A stretch of 64,000 bases of DNA from Gloeocapsa sp. PCC 7428 (GTDB taxonomy: Bacteria; Cyanobacteriota; Cyanobacteriia; Cyanobacteriales; Chroococcidiopsidaceae). The DNA is taken from positions 496,001 through 560,000 of the forward strand of contig NC_019745.1 of assembly GCF_000317555.1 (NCBI RefSeq). Direction: 5' to 3'. Numbering within the stretch: the stretch's first letter is position 1; each line of letters begins with the position of its first letter. The notes under the pieces were generated by a model. That model saw only the letters and a program-made list of their open reading frames with translations, searched no databases and was not told where the DNA came from. A program made the position numbers and the translations under genes. Below, piece after piece: positions 36,783-44,590 of this stretch.

Positions 36783-38564
36783 CTACTGCATTTCAACTAA
36801 GGCTTGTCTCACTTTCAATTCCCAATTTTGTGCCTGATGATGACGCAACCAGAGTCGTGCGTAAACACCATTTTTAGCAAGTAATTCGTCATGTTTGCCG
36901 CATTCGACTAATTGTCCTTGATCTAATACGGCAATCTGATCGGCACTCATAATCGTTGCCAAGCGATGTGCGACAACGATCAAGGTTTTGCCCTGTGTCA
37001 GAGAGGCGATCGCTTTTTGAATCAACGCTTCATTTTCTGGATCGGCAAAGGCAGTAGCTTCATCTAATACCACAATTGGATTATCTTGGAGAATCGCACG
37101 GGCGATCGTAATGCGCTGGCGCTGTCCGCCTGAAAGTCGAGTTCCTCGTTCGCCAGCAATGGTATTGTAGCCGTTAGGTAAAGTGAGAATAAACTCGTGG
37201 GCTTGTGCCGCAGAAGCTGCTGCAACTATTTCTTCATCGGTCGCGTTTGGTTTCCCTAATTTGATATTGTTGCGGATCGTGTCGTGCAATAAAAAGGTAT
37301 CTTGAAAGACAAATGAAACCCAAGACATCAAAGTATCAGAGGTCATTTCCCGCACATCTACACCGCCAATCTCAATTGAGCCACGATCAACATCCCAGAA
37401 GCGAGGAATGAGTCGTGCTAAGGTTGTTTTGCCTGCACCTGAAGGACCTACTAATGCGGTTACGGTTCCGGCTGGCATATCAAGCGACACATCTTGTAAT
37501 GCTGGACGACCATCACTGTAGGAGAAAGTCACATTGCGTAGCGCAATTGAGGAATTGGCAGGCTGTTGAGAATGTTCAGGTTGCGGTAGTATAGGTTCTG
37601 CTAGTACTGCCCCAATCCGCAATGCTCCGGCATTCGCTTGATTGATGAAATAGGAGAGTGTGAAAATGGGCTTGAATGCTCCACATAATCGCGGGGCGAG
37701 TAATAGAAATACCAACAGGCGCGGGAATGATAAGGTTCCCTGCATCATGAACCATGCTCCCACCGCAGATACAACTAACAGTGTCGGTAATGGTTCAAAT
37801 AGCAATGTTCCGAATCGACCGGAAGTTTGTGTTTTTTCATTCCACTCGCGCAGCTTTTGCGTAAAAGCATCGAGTGAATTTTGAAATCGAGCAAAGGAAC
37901 TACTACCATCGTCAAAAGTGCGAACGACTTGCATTCCTTGCACGAACTCAATGATGACGCTATTGATCTGTTCGTTGGCACAATCGTAAGCATCCCGTTG
38001 TTCGGCATAATCGCGTAACGCCAGCCGAATAAAAATCATGCCTACCGGAAGTACCGCTAATGTCACCAATCCTAATCGCCAATCGGCAACAAACATCGCA
38101 ATTAATGACAGGAGTGGAATTGTGTAGGCTTGCCCAAATAAGGGCGTGCTATCGGCGACAAAGGCATGAAGTGATTTGACATCATCTTGCACAATTTTCT
38201 TGATTGCACCTGAGCCGGTTGTAATGATATAGCCAAGGGGAACTTGAGCAAGGTGTGTAGTCAGTGCTGTTCTTAAGATGACTTCAAGTTTAAATGCCGC
38301 GATATGGGAAACATGAAATGCAAAAACTCTGGCAGTAAAAGCGATCACTACCATTCCTAAGGCGACTGCAATCCATTGCCAAATTTGAATAGGTGATGAC
38401 TCAGATACTAGCGCGGCTGCAATCGGCGGAATTGCTAGCAATGAACCGATTCCAGCAATTGAACTTAGTGCTGCTAGCGCGATCGCACCTATAATCCTAC
38501 CTTTGACTGGAGCCATAATATCCCAGATTCTGGTAGGTGGTTGAGTATATGCTTGATGGGTCAT
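36783..38564 (-). CDS. exporter-fold ABC transporter (permease-ATPase fusion), YbtQ/IrtB-like siderophore uptake candidate
   Basis: 593 residues: transmembrane domain (about 25-310) and nucleotide-binding domain with Walker A VGPSGAGKTTLARLI, signature LSGGQRQRITIARAIL, Walker B IVVLDEATAFADPENE and H-loop LIVVAHRLAT. The AFADPENE D-loop wording is one I associate with siderophore-linked half-transporters of the Ybt/Irt group. First gene of the operon. A Fur-box match and a TATACT -10 candidate lie 20-60 bp upstream. Heterodimer partner proposed: the gene at 32947. Confidence 0.9.
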   Translation of the reverse strand: MTHQAYTQPPTRIWDIMAPVKGRIIGAIALAALSSIAGIGSLLAIPPIAAALVSESSPIQIWQWIAVALGMVVIAFTARVFAFHVSHIAAFKLEVILRTALTTHLAQVPLGYIITTGSGAIKKIVQDDVKSLHAFVADSTPLFGQAYTIPLLSLIAMFVADWRLGLVTLAVLPVGMIFIRLALRDYAEQRDAYDCANEQINSVIIEFVQGMQVVRTFDDGSSSFARFQNSLDAFTQKLREWNEKTQTSGRFGTLLFEPLPTLLVVSAVGAWFMMQGTLSFPRLLVFLLLAPRLCGAFKPIFTLSYFINQANAGALRIGAVLAEPILPQPEHSQQPANSSIALRNVTFSYSDGRPALQDVSLDMPAGTVTALVGPSGAGKTTLARLIPRFWDVDRGSIEIGGVDVREMTSDTLMSWVSFVFQDTFLLHDTIRNNIKLGKPNATDEEIVAAASAAQAHEFILTLPNGYNTIAGERGTRLSGGQRQRITIARAILQDNPIVVLDEATAFADPENEALIQKAIASLTQGKTLIVVAHRLATIMSADQIAVLDQGQLVECGKHDELLAKNGVYARLWLRHHQAQNWELKVRQALVEMQ

Positions 38565-38583
38565 GACTTTAGAGGAAGTGCAA

Positions 38584-38625
38584 AGTATAAACGTTTAAAG
38601 TTTCATCTAATGAGAATACTTATCA
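38584..38625 (-). promoter_or_regulatory. Fur box overlapping the promoter of the siderophore ABC operon
   Basis: TAATGAGAATACTTATC (38608-38624, plus strand) matches 14 of 17 positions of the core of the Fur consensus GATAATGATAATCATTATC. On the minus strand a TATACT -10 candidate occupies 38589-38584, and the -35 region would fall at about 38607-38612, under the Fur box. Binding of Fe-Fur there would block transcription of the operon starting at 38564, giving induction by iron starvation. Confidence 0.72.
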
Positions 38626-38841
38626 ATAAATTGAACGCATTATAGCGAAAATAAACTTTGTTTGCTTTGATTAAATAAATCTTTAAGGTTTTGTTATAAC
38701 TCGGTAGTCACGAGTTTTTAAGTATTGGCAATGAAAATTGGTAACTGGTAATTGGACGGAACATTTATTACCCATTACCACAAATATAAAAATTAATGTG
38801 ATAATTTACTAATAATAATTAATCTCAGTAAACCTATCGCG

Positions 38842-39825
38842 ATGACAATTTCTATGTCCGAGCAAGCTGCTGATGATTTGTATCAAGAGATGCTTGCTCA
38901 TGCAAAATATCCAGACCCCAGAGATGACCTGGATCTGTTGCTGCATCAACCGTCGTGGTTGTCTGAAGGCTACGTTCGGGAAATTGTATTGCGAGAAGGG
39001 CTAGAACTGAAAATCGATAATTTTCAGTTGTGCGATCGCTGGGAAGTTACATTACCAGAAGAAGAGGGACAGTTGTGTTTTCATTTCCATTTGTCAGGAC
39101 AGCATCTTGATGCTTTTACGGAAGTGACTAACTTAGAATATGCGCTCTATGGTAGTGGTCTATCTCCCAAGCAAACTATCGTTGGTCCGTGCGAATACCA
39201 TAGCTTAGAAGTCATAATCTGGATGCAACCAGAGGTTTTAGTGTCGTTCATAGGCAAGGGTGGCGAACTGCCAACTGAGTTGCAGCACTTGATTCGCCAA
39301 CCAAATCAACAATACTACACCCGCGTGGGGACAATCTCGCCGGCAATGCAGCGTATTCTGTGGCAAATTATCCGCTGTTCGTATCAGGGGTTGCATAAAC
39401 GGATGTATTTAGAAGGAAAAGTGCTAGAAGTGGCGGCGTTGGTGTTGGAGGAAGAGCAAGCAGTGCAACAAGGGCGGCGATCGCAAAACAATCTAAAACC
39501 CGATTATGTCGATCGCATCTATCGCGCCCGCGAAATTTTGAAGCAAAATCTACATCAACCGCCTTCGTTAATGGCATTGGCGCGACAAGTTGGCTTGAAT
39601 GATTATTCACTCAAACGCGGGTTTCGTCAGGTGTTTGGCAAAACAGTATTTAGCTATCTCCACGATTATCGCATGGAACAAGCAAGCCAACTGTTGATGT
39701 CTGGTGACATGCGAGTCACTGAAGTAATGCAAGCGGTGGGGTTTGGCGATCGCAAGTATTTTGCAGCAGCTTTTCGCAAGAAGTTTGGCGTGAGTCCCAG
39801 AGATTATTTAAAAATCAAGTTTTGA
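38842..39825 (+). CDS. AraC-family transcriptional regulator (PchR/YbtA-like)
   Basis: 327 residues: N-terminal effector-binding half (about 1-215; FHFHLSGQHLDAFTEVTNLE, GPCEYHSLEVIIWMQPEVL) and a C-terminal double HTH (about 225-325) with LARQVGLNDYSLKRGFRQVF and a second helix pair ending VMQAVGFGDRKYFAAAFRKK and FGVSPRDY. PchR/YbtA homologues sense ferric siderophore and activate uptake genes. Divergent from the Fur-box operon by 277 bp and upstream of the TonB receptor, so both are likely targets. Confidence 0.92.
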   Translation: MTISMSEQAADDLYQEMLAHAKYPDPRDDLDLLLHQPSWLSEGYVREIVLREGLELKIDNFQLCDRWEVTLPEEEGQLCFHFHLSGQHLDAFTEVTNLEYALYGSGLSPKQTIVGPCEYHSLEVIIWMQPEVLVSFIGKGGELPTELQHLIRQPNQQYYTRVGTISPAMQRILWQIIRCSYQGLHKRMYLEGKVLEVAALVLEEEQAVQQGRRSQNNLKPDYVDRIYRAREILKQNLHQPPSLMALARQVGLNDYSLKRGFRQVFGKTVFSYLHDYRMEQASQLLMSGDMRVTEVMQAVGFGDRKYFAAAFRKKFGVSPRDYLKIKF

Positions 39826-39971
39826 ATTTGAATTATTCTATAACTTGCGACCAATCCTCAAATACTAAATAAAGTAGCAATTAAATACTACTTGCTCCTG
39901 ATAAAATTGAATTACCAAATTCAATTTACTGATATCTTGCACTAATTTCGTCTATTACCCACTTTCCCACC

Positions 39972-40092
39972 CTGCACTATAAAGTGCGGGCTAACAGCCA
40001 AAGCCTGATTCATCAGACTTAATCAGTCTTTCAGCCCACTTTGAGTGGGCTTGAGCTATTAGCCTGGTAATTAATTACCAGGCGGGCTGTCG
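39972..40092. repeat. compound multi-hairpin intergenic element
   Basis: Three perfect hairpins lie within 110 bp: GCACT-ATAA-AGTGC (39974-39987), AGCCCACT-TTG-AGTGGGCT (40033-40051), and a 22-bp perfect palindrome with arms GCCTGGTAATT (40062-40083). Further partial pairing (GGCTAACAGCC against GGCTGT) suggests that the whole unit folds as one structure. It occupies most of the 313-bp spacer between the AraC gene and the antitoxin gene. Probably a dispersed REP/MITE-type element. Confidence 0.7.
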
Positions 40093-40138
40093 GGTTAACT
40101 GAGAATGCTGCAAGATCTCAGATTTACAAACTACGATT

Positions 40139-40360
40139 ATGACTGAGCTACTGACAGAGGCTTTTAATAAAGCACAAAATTTACCTCCTCATCTACAAGA
40201 TGAACTTGCAGAACAGTTAATTGAAGATATTGAAAATGAACTTAACTGGCAGCAATCTTTATCTCACCCAGAACATAGCCAATTAGAGGAGTTAGCAACA
40301 AAAGCGTTAAATGATTCTATTAATGGTAGGACAAAACAAATGGGTTTTGATGAGCTATGA
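40139..40360 (+). CDS. antitoxin-like protein of a ParE/RelE-type module
   Basis: 73 residues, acidic and helical (FNKAQNLPPHLQDELAEQLI, EDIENELNWQQSLSH, LEELATKALNDSI), ending with a KQMGFDEL tail typical of small RelB/ParD-like cyanobacterial antitoxins that wrap their toxin. Its stop overlaps the start of the toxin gene (ATGA at 40357-40360). Because the toxin is truncated, the module has probably lost its poison function. Confidence 0.75.
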   Translation: MTELLTEAFNKAQNLPPHLQDELAEQLIEDIENELNWQQSLSHPEHSQLEELATKALNDSINGRTKQMGFDEL

Positions 40361-40536
40361 AGTCAGAATTGACCATAGAGTTCATCGAATATTTTGCTGA
40401 GTTACCAGAAAGAGTTAAGAAAACAGCAAGAAAAAATTATCAACTATGGAAGCAAAATCCATCTCACCCTAGTTTGGAGTTCAAAAAGCTGAATACAAAA
40501 CAACCTGCAAGACCCCTCCCAACCTCCCCTTTCTAA
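40357..40536 (+). pseudogene. truncated ParE/RelE-type toxin
   Basis: Begins MKSELTIEFIEYFAELPERV and runs through KKTARKNYQLWKQNPSHPSL then EFKKLNTKQP, the first half of a RelE/ParE-superfamily toxin. After about residue 50 the frame enters a hairpin repeat (ARPLPTSPF, stop at 40534-40536), so the catalytic C-terminal half is missing. The missing half was not found on the far side of the insertion sequence up to the TonB gene. The break is caused by the hairpin repeat, not by the IS itself. Confidence 0.78.
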
Positions 40537-40548
40537 GGCAGGGCTGTT

Positions 40549-41055
40549 TCATTGTAGAGAGAGAAAGACCTGCTCAAACTGGTTGGCAAGCTGGCGTTTC
40601 GCTGAGGCAATGGAATGAAAGCCCAAGCGTCTTGCCAAGGTGATGAAAAAGGTCCGCACGATTGACCAGTTGGCAGCAGCGCGCTTATCGAGGTAGGGTG
40701 CATCATCTTCACCCAGCGAGACATCCTTGATCCAATGCAAGCGATTCTCAATCCCCCAGTGCCCCTGCACCAGTTGAGCAAAGCCGTGCGCACAGGTGAT
40801 CAAACTACTGATGTAATACTGCCGCTCGCAAAAGGGCTGCTGCGCTCGGGTGCCCGAGCGTTCGACGACAATCAGCGACGCGAGTCCGCTCCAGTGCGAT
40901 TGGAGCGCTTGCGACGGGCGATAGACCTGAACCCGACGATGCACGGTGCGACCATGACTGTGCTGTGTGTAGTCGTAGCAACTCCAGGGGTGACCCTGCT
41001 GCCAAGCTTGCTCAATCGCCTGGTACAGGTACGGTTGGTTCGCCTTGGCGCACAC
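40549..41055 (-). CDS. ISAs1-family transposase, C-terminal frame
   Basis: C-terminal part of the transposase. Its first Met (41055) is internal: the same frame is open back to the A8 run at 41094-41101, reading TLAQIIERGDDYLVCAKANQ, which is the direct continuation of DALHCQKK in the N-terminal frame. It contains the third acidic residue region GHWGIENRLHWIKDVSLGED, conserved in ISAs1/IS4-like DDE enzymes. It would be expressed only after a -1 frameshift or in an ancestor with one more A. Confidence 0.82.
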   Translation of the reverse strand: MCAKANQPYLYQAIEQAWQQGHPWSCYDYTQHSHGRTVHRRVQVYRPSQALQSHWSGLASLIVVERSGTRAQQPFCERQYYISSLITCAHGFAQLVQGHWGIENRLHWIKDVSLGEDDAPYLDKRAAANWSIVRTFFITLARRLGFHSIASAKRQLANQFEQVFLSLQ

Positions 41056-41087
41056 CAGATAGTCATCTCCCCGCTCGATGATTTGCG

Positions 41088-41636
41088 CTAAGGTTTTTTT
41101 TGACAGTGCAGTGCGTCCATCGTGACCACGACCCCATCAAGTGCCAGCGTTTTGAGCAACTGCTGCACCACGGTTTGTTCACTGGTGTTGTGATTGTCCA
41201 TCGCCTGCATCTGATAGACAAAGCCGCACTCGTGGCTGAAGAGCGAAACCACACTGACAAACGCTTGAGTGTTTTGGTGGCAGTCGCTGACCGTACTTTT
41301 GATGCTTTTGCCGTCAATGGCAACAACCGCAGCCGGATCGAGCGGGACAAACTGCTTTGCCCACTGCGAAAACACCGCCGCAAACTCAGCAAAATCAAGC
41401 TGCATCATCACCCGCCGCAGGGTGGAATAGGAGGGAAATTCCACTTCATCACTCAATCCGAGTCGCGCTCGCAGGGCATCGCCATAGTGCTTGATGAACT
41501 CAGACAAAGGACGATAGCCCCAGTAGCCGAGCATCGTTCCCATCAGAATAATCAGCAGCACCAGCGAGAGCGGGTGACGTTTGCCTCGCGGGGCGCGGGG
41601 GTCAGCAACAGTGTTCAGCAATGCCAGCAGTTCCAT
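41088..41636 (-). CDS. ISAs1-family transposase, N-terminal frame
   Basis: 182 residues: the H-repeat-associated N-terminal domain (LLNTVADPRAPRGKRHPLSL, SEFIKHYGDALRARLGL) and the first catalytic Asp in VVAIDGKSIKST, with the second Asp in VVVTMDALHCQKK. The frame stops (KKP then TAG) right after an A8 run. The sequence C-AAA-AAA-AAC permits a -1 slip at A-AAA-AAA that would rejoin the C-terminal frame exactly. Confidence 0.85.
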   Translation of the reverse strand: MELLALLNTVADPRAPRGKRHPLSLVLLIILMGTMLGYWGYRPLSEFIKHYGDALRARLGLSDEVEFPSYSTLRRVMMQLDFAEFAAVFSQWAKQFVPLDPAAVVAIDGKSIKSTVSDCHQNTQAFVSVVSLFSHECGFVYQMQAMDNHNTSEQTVVQQLLKTLALDGVVVTMDALHCQKKP

Positions 41637-41912
41637 GTCGAGCTTGCCATGTGGTCAACCTCACTCTAATTTTTCTCCATGCACTTTGAAACAGCCCTGC
41701 CCTTTCTAAGGGGAGGTGCCGCAGGCGGTGGGGTTGATCTGTAGTATTTATTTGTCGAATTGGTATTACTTGAAAAATTGTAGAAGTAAAGTAGAAATTA
41801 AAAAAAATCCCTCTAACCCTCAAATAAAATCCGTCTAGCCCCTCATAATGGCTTTTCAAGCATGGCATCACCCTGATATTTCTTGATAAAGATTTTCAAA
41901 AGGTGTGAGAGG

Positions 41913-44558
41913 ATGAGGGGTCGATTGCAATTGGCATTGATGGTAATGGCGCTGTCGGTTTTGATGGCTTCCACCGCACAGGCAGAGGGAGTAAAATCCA
42001 GCGTTCCCACTTTGCAAGGGGGAATTGAGGAGGGTAATCCACAACGAAGCGATCGCAACCAGTCTGTTACTACTACAAAAATTCAAAGACTCAACGAAAT
42101 TGAGTTACCAGCAACGAGCGTCAAAGATTTATTTTCGCAATCCTCAACTCCTAATACTTCATCTCCCATCCAAATTACAGCAGTAAGAGCAGTCCCCACT
42201 CCTCAAGGTGTAGAGGTGGTTTTAGAAACTCCTTTTGGCGAACAACTGCAAGTGACAAATCGCAGTAGTGACAATAACTATATTGCAGATATTCCGAATG
42301 CACAATTGCGTTTACCCAGTGGCGATGCTTTTACATTTCGTTCGGAAAAACCCGTTGATGGTGTTACGGAAATAACAGTCACAAATTTTGATGCAAATAC
42401 TCTACGAGTAACAGTCACAGGAGAAACCGCGTTACCCACAGTTGAGTTGTTTGATAGTGATACGGGTTTAATTGTTGGGGTAGTCACTGCAACATCCCCC
42501 ACGCCGCCGACAAGTGAAACACCGCAGGAGGATGACTCAATTGCGATCGTAGTGACAGGTGAGCAAGATGGATATTGGGTGCCGGATGCTTCGACTGCAA
42601 CAAGGACGCATACGCCGCTGCGCGATATTCCGCAGTCAATTACGGTTGTGCCACAACAAGTTTTAGAAGATCGCAACGTGAGAAGCGTAACCGAGGCTGT
42701 CGAAACTGTTCCTGGTGTTGTTGAAGGTTTTAGTCTTTCGGGTGTGCCTGGAGTAGGCGCTAGTATCATCAGAGGCTTTCAGCAAGGTACTTCCGATGGT
42801 GGTGGTTCAACCCTACGCAACGGCTTCCGTGACCTTGGTTTTTGGGGCTTATCTGCAATTGGCACAGTCGAGCAGGTAGAAGTTCTTAGAGGTCCTGCTT
42901 CAGTGTTATTCGGAGGGCTAGAGCCAGGTGGGGTCATCAATGTGATTACCCGACAACCCCTGAGCGAACCCTATTATAATGTGGCGCTTGAAGTAGGAAA
43001 CTATGGCTTTTTTCAGCCCAGCATTGATTTCTCAGGTCCTCTAACTGATGATGATACTGTGCTGTATCGCTTCATTGCTGCCTATCAGAGTGCAGAGAGT
43101 TTTCAAGACTTTGTTAATACCGACCTGTTTTCAATTGCACCCACAATTACACTAAATTTGGGCGATCAAACGGCGATAAACCTATACTACGAATATCTCG
43201 AAACCTTAGTAGATAGTACTGAACTACCTGGTAGACTTTCCGACGGCAGCACCATTTTCCCCAGAGACTTCTATCCTGGCTATCCCCAGTTCAATTCTCT
43301 TGAGGCAACAACTCAAAGGTATGGCTATACACTACGTCATGAATTCAGCGATAGTTTGCAGTTGCGTCATGCATTTGCTGCCAACAATTCAGACTTTGAC
43401 ACTCAAGAGAGTAGTGGAACAGAACTGGCAGACCATCGGTTTCTGGTGATAGGGAATAACTCTATTAATGATTTCAGTTGGAACAGCTACTTTGCTCAGA
43501 TTGATTTACTTGGGGAATTTAACACAGGATCAATTGAACATCAAATTCTTGTCGGATTTGATTACAGCAATGTTGCCAACGCTCAAAATTTTGGTTTTCC
43601 TACCAATCCTCCTCCCAATCTAGATATTTCTGATCCAGATTACGATAATGACGATATTCCAGAACCTATCTACGATCGTGGAGAAAATCAAGACACAATT
43701 GAATCCTATGGTGTCTATGTTCAAGATCAAATTGCTCTTCTAGACAACTTCAATCTATTGATTGGTGGTCGTTTTGACTGGATCTCATCAATAGGTGAAG
43801 GAGATTTTAGACCTGGTCGAACAAGTGACAACAGCGCATTTAGCCCCAGAATTGGATTGGTGTATCAGCCTAGTGATATCGTTGCGCTCTATGCCAGCTA
43901 CAGCCGATCATTCCAACCTCCTCCTGTATTCGGTTTATTCAATGAAGGTGGTGGAGGTGAACCCTTTGAGCCGACTAGAGGCACTCAATATGAAGTAGGA
44001 GTAAAAACGGATTGGCTAGATGGAAGACTTTCAGCAACATTAGCAGCCTACGAAATTACCAGAACAAACGTAGTTACGCCTGATCCCGATCCGGTTTTGG
44101 CTGCGCGAGGTTTTTCCGTTCAGGTTGGCGAACAGCGAAGCCGAGGGATTGAATTAGACGTTACGGGCGAGATTTTGCCGGGATGGAATATGATTGTTTC
44201 CTATGCCTACACCGATGCAGAAGTTACGGAAGATAACTCGATTCCGGAAGGCAATCAATTGACAGGTGTACCAGAGAATCAAGCGAGCCTCTGGACAACC
44301 TACACAATTCAGGAGGGTGATCTAGAAGGTTTAGGATTTGGACTAGGTTTATTCTATGTCAGCGATCGACAAGCGAATTTGCAGAACTCATTCACATTAG
44401 GAGATTACTTCCGCACTGATGCAGCGCTTTACTACCGCCGAGATCGGTTCAATGCAGCAATTAATATCCGTAATCTATTTGATGTAGAGTATTTCGATGC
44501 TGGGTTATTCCGAGCCGATCCTCTTACCGTTACTGGCTCTATTAGTTGGACGTTTTAA
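41913..44558 (+). CDS. TonB-dependent siderophore receptor with AMIN domain
   Basis: About 881 residues from ATG 41913 (signal peptide MRGRLQLALMVMALSVLMAS, cleavage after AQA). An AMIN domain follows (about 85-190: ITAVRAVPTPQGVEVVLETP, TVTNFDANTLRVTVTGE), a feature of cyanobacterial outer-membrane receptors. Then come the plug (IPQSITVVPQQVLEDRNVRS, VEVLRGPASVLFGG) and the 22-strand barrel ending ITGSISWTF-like with a terminal Phe. Imports ferric siderophores through the outer membrane with TonB energy. It forms an operon with the FecB-type lipoprotein 32 bp downstream. The IS right end lies 214 bp upstream. Confidence 0.94.
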   Translation: MRGRLQLALMVMALSVLMASTAQAEGVKSSVPTLQGGIEEGNPQRSDRNQSVTTTKIQRLNEIELPATSVKDLFSQSSTPNTSSPIQITAVRAVPTPQGVEVVLETPFGEQLQVTNRSSDNNYIADIPNAQLRLPSGDAFTFRSEKPVDGVTEITVTNFDANTLRVTVTGETALPTVELFDSDTGLIVGVVTATSPTPPTSETPQEDDSIAIVVTGEQDGYWVPDASTATRTHTPLRDIPQSITVVPQQVLEDRNVRSVTEAVETVPGVVEGFSLSGVPGVGASIIRGFQQGTSDGGGSTLRNGFRDLGFWGLSAIGTVEQVEVLRGPASVLFGGLEPGGVINVITRQPLSEPYYNVALEVGNYGFFQPSIDFSGPLTDDDTVLYRFIAAYQSAESFQDFVNTDLFSIAPTITLNLGDQTAINLYYEYLETLVDSTELPGRLSDGSTIFPRDFYPGYPQFNSLEATTQRYGYTLRHEFSDSLQLRHAFAANNSDFDTQESSGTELADHRFLVIGNNSINDFSWNSYFAQIDLLGEFNTGSIEHQILVGFDYSNVANAQNFGFPTNPPPNLDISDPDYDNDDIPEPIYDRGENQDTIESYGVYVQDQIALLDNFNLLIGGRFDWISSIGEGDFRPGRTSDNSAFSPRIGLVYQPSDIVALYASYSRSFQPPPVFGLFNEGGGGEPFEPTRGTQYEVGVKTDWLDGRLSATLAAYEITRTNVVTPDPDPVLAARGFSVQVGEQRSRGIELDVTGEILPGWNMIVSYAYTDAEVTEDNSIPEGNQLTGVPENQASLWTTYTIQEGDLEGLGFGLGLFYVSDRQANLQNSFTLGDYFRTDAALYYRRDRFNAAINIRNLFDVEYFDAGLFRADPLTVTGSISWTF

Positions 44559-44590
44559 CCTACGGCTGCGGCTGAAAGTTGATTGTTTTA

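Larger units (their letters stand above)
40539..41699 (-). mobile_element. ISAs1-family insertion sequence, 1161 bp
   Basis: Terminal inverted repeats CAGGGCTGTTTCA at the left (40539-40551) and its complement TGAAACAGCCCTG at the right (41687-41699). Flanked by direct repeats CCCTTTCTAAGG at 40527-40538 and 41700-41711. The 12-bp length is slightly more than the 8-10 bp usually reported for this family, partly because the target was itself palindromic. It encodes one ISAs1-type DDE transposase split into two frames. Intact ends and duplicated target indicate a recent insertion. Confidence 0.88.
40511..41738. repeat. hairpin repeat split by the insertion sequence
   Basis: Joining 40511-40538 to 41712-41738 restores ACCCCTCCCAACCTCCCCTT-TCT-AAGGGGAGGT followed by GCCGCAGGCGGTGGGGTT. 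That is a strong hairpin with 10-bp arms ACCTCCCCTT/AAGGGGAGGT and outer pairing ACCCC/GGGGT. The phrase is a common dispersed element in cyanobacterial spacers. The IS inserted near its loop and duplicated CCCTTTCTAAGG. Confidence 0.65.

Noticed and set aside
41100-41669. Long plus-strand frame (189 codons) inside the IS
   Set aside because: Antisense shadow of the transposase; no family resemblance and no ribosome site.
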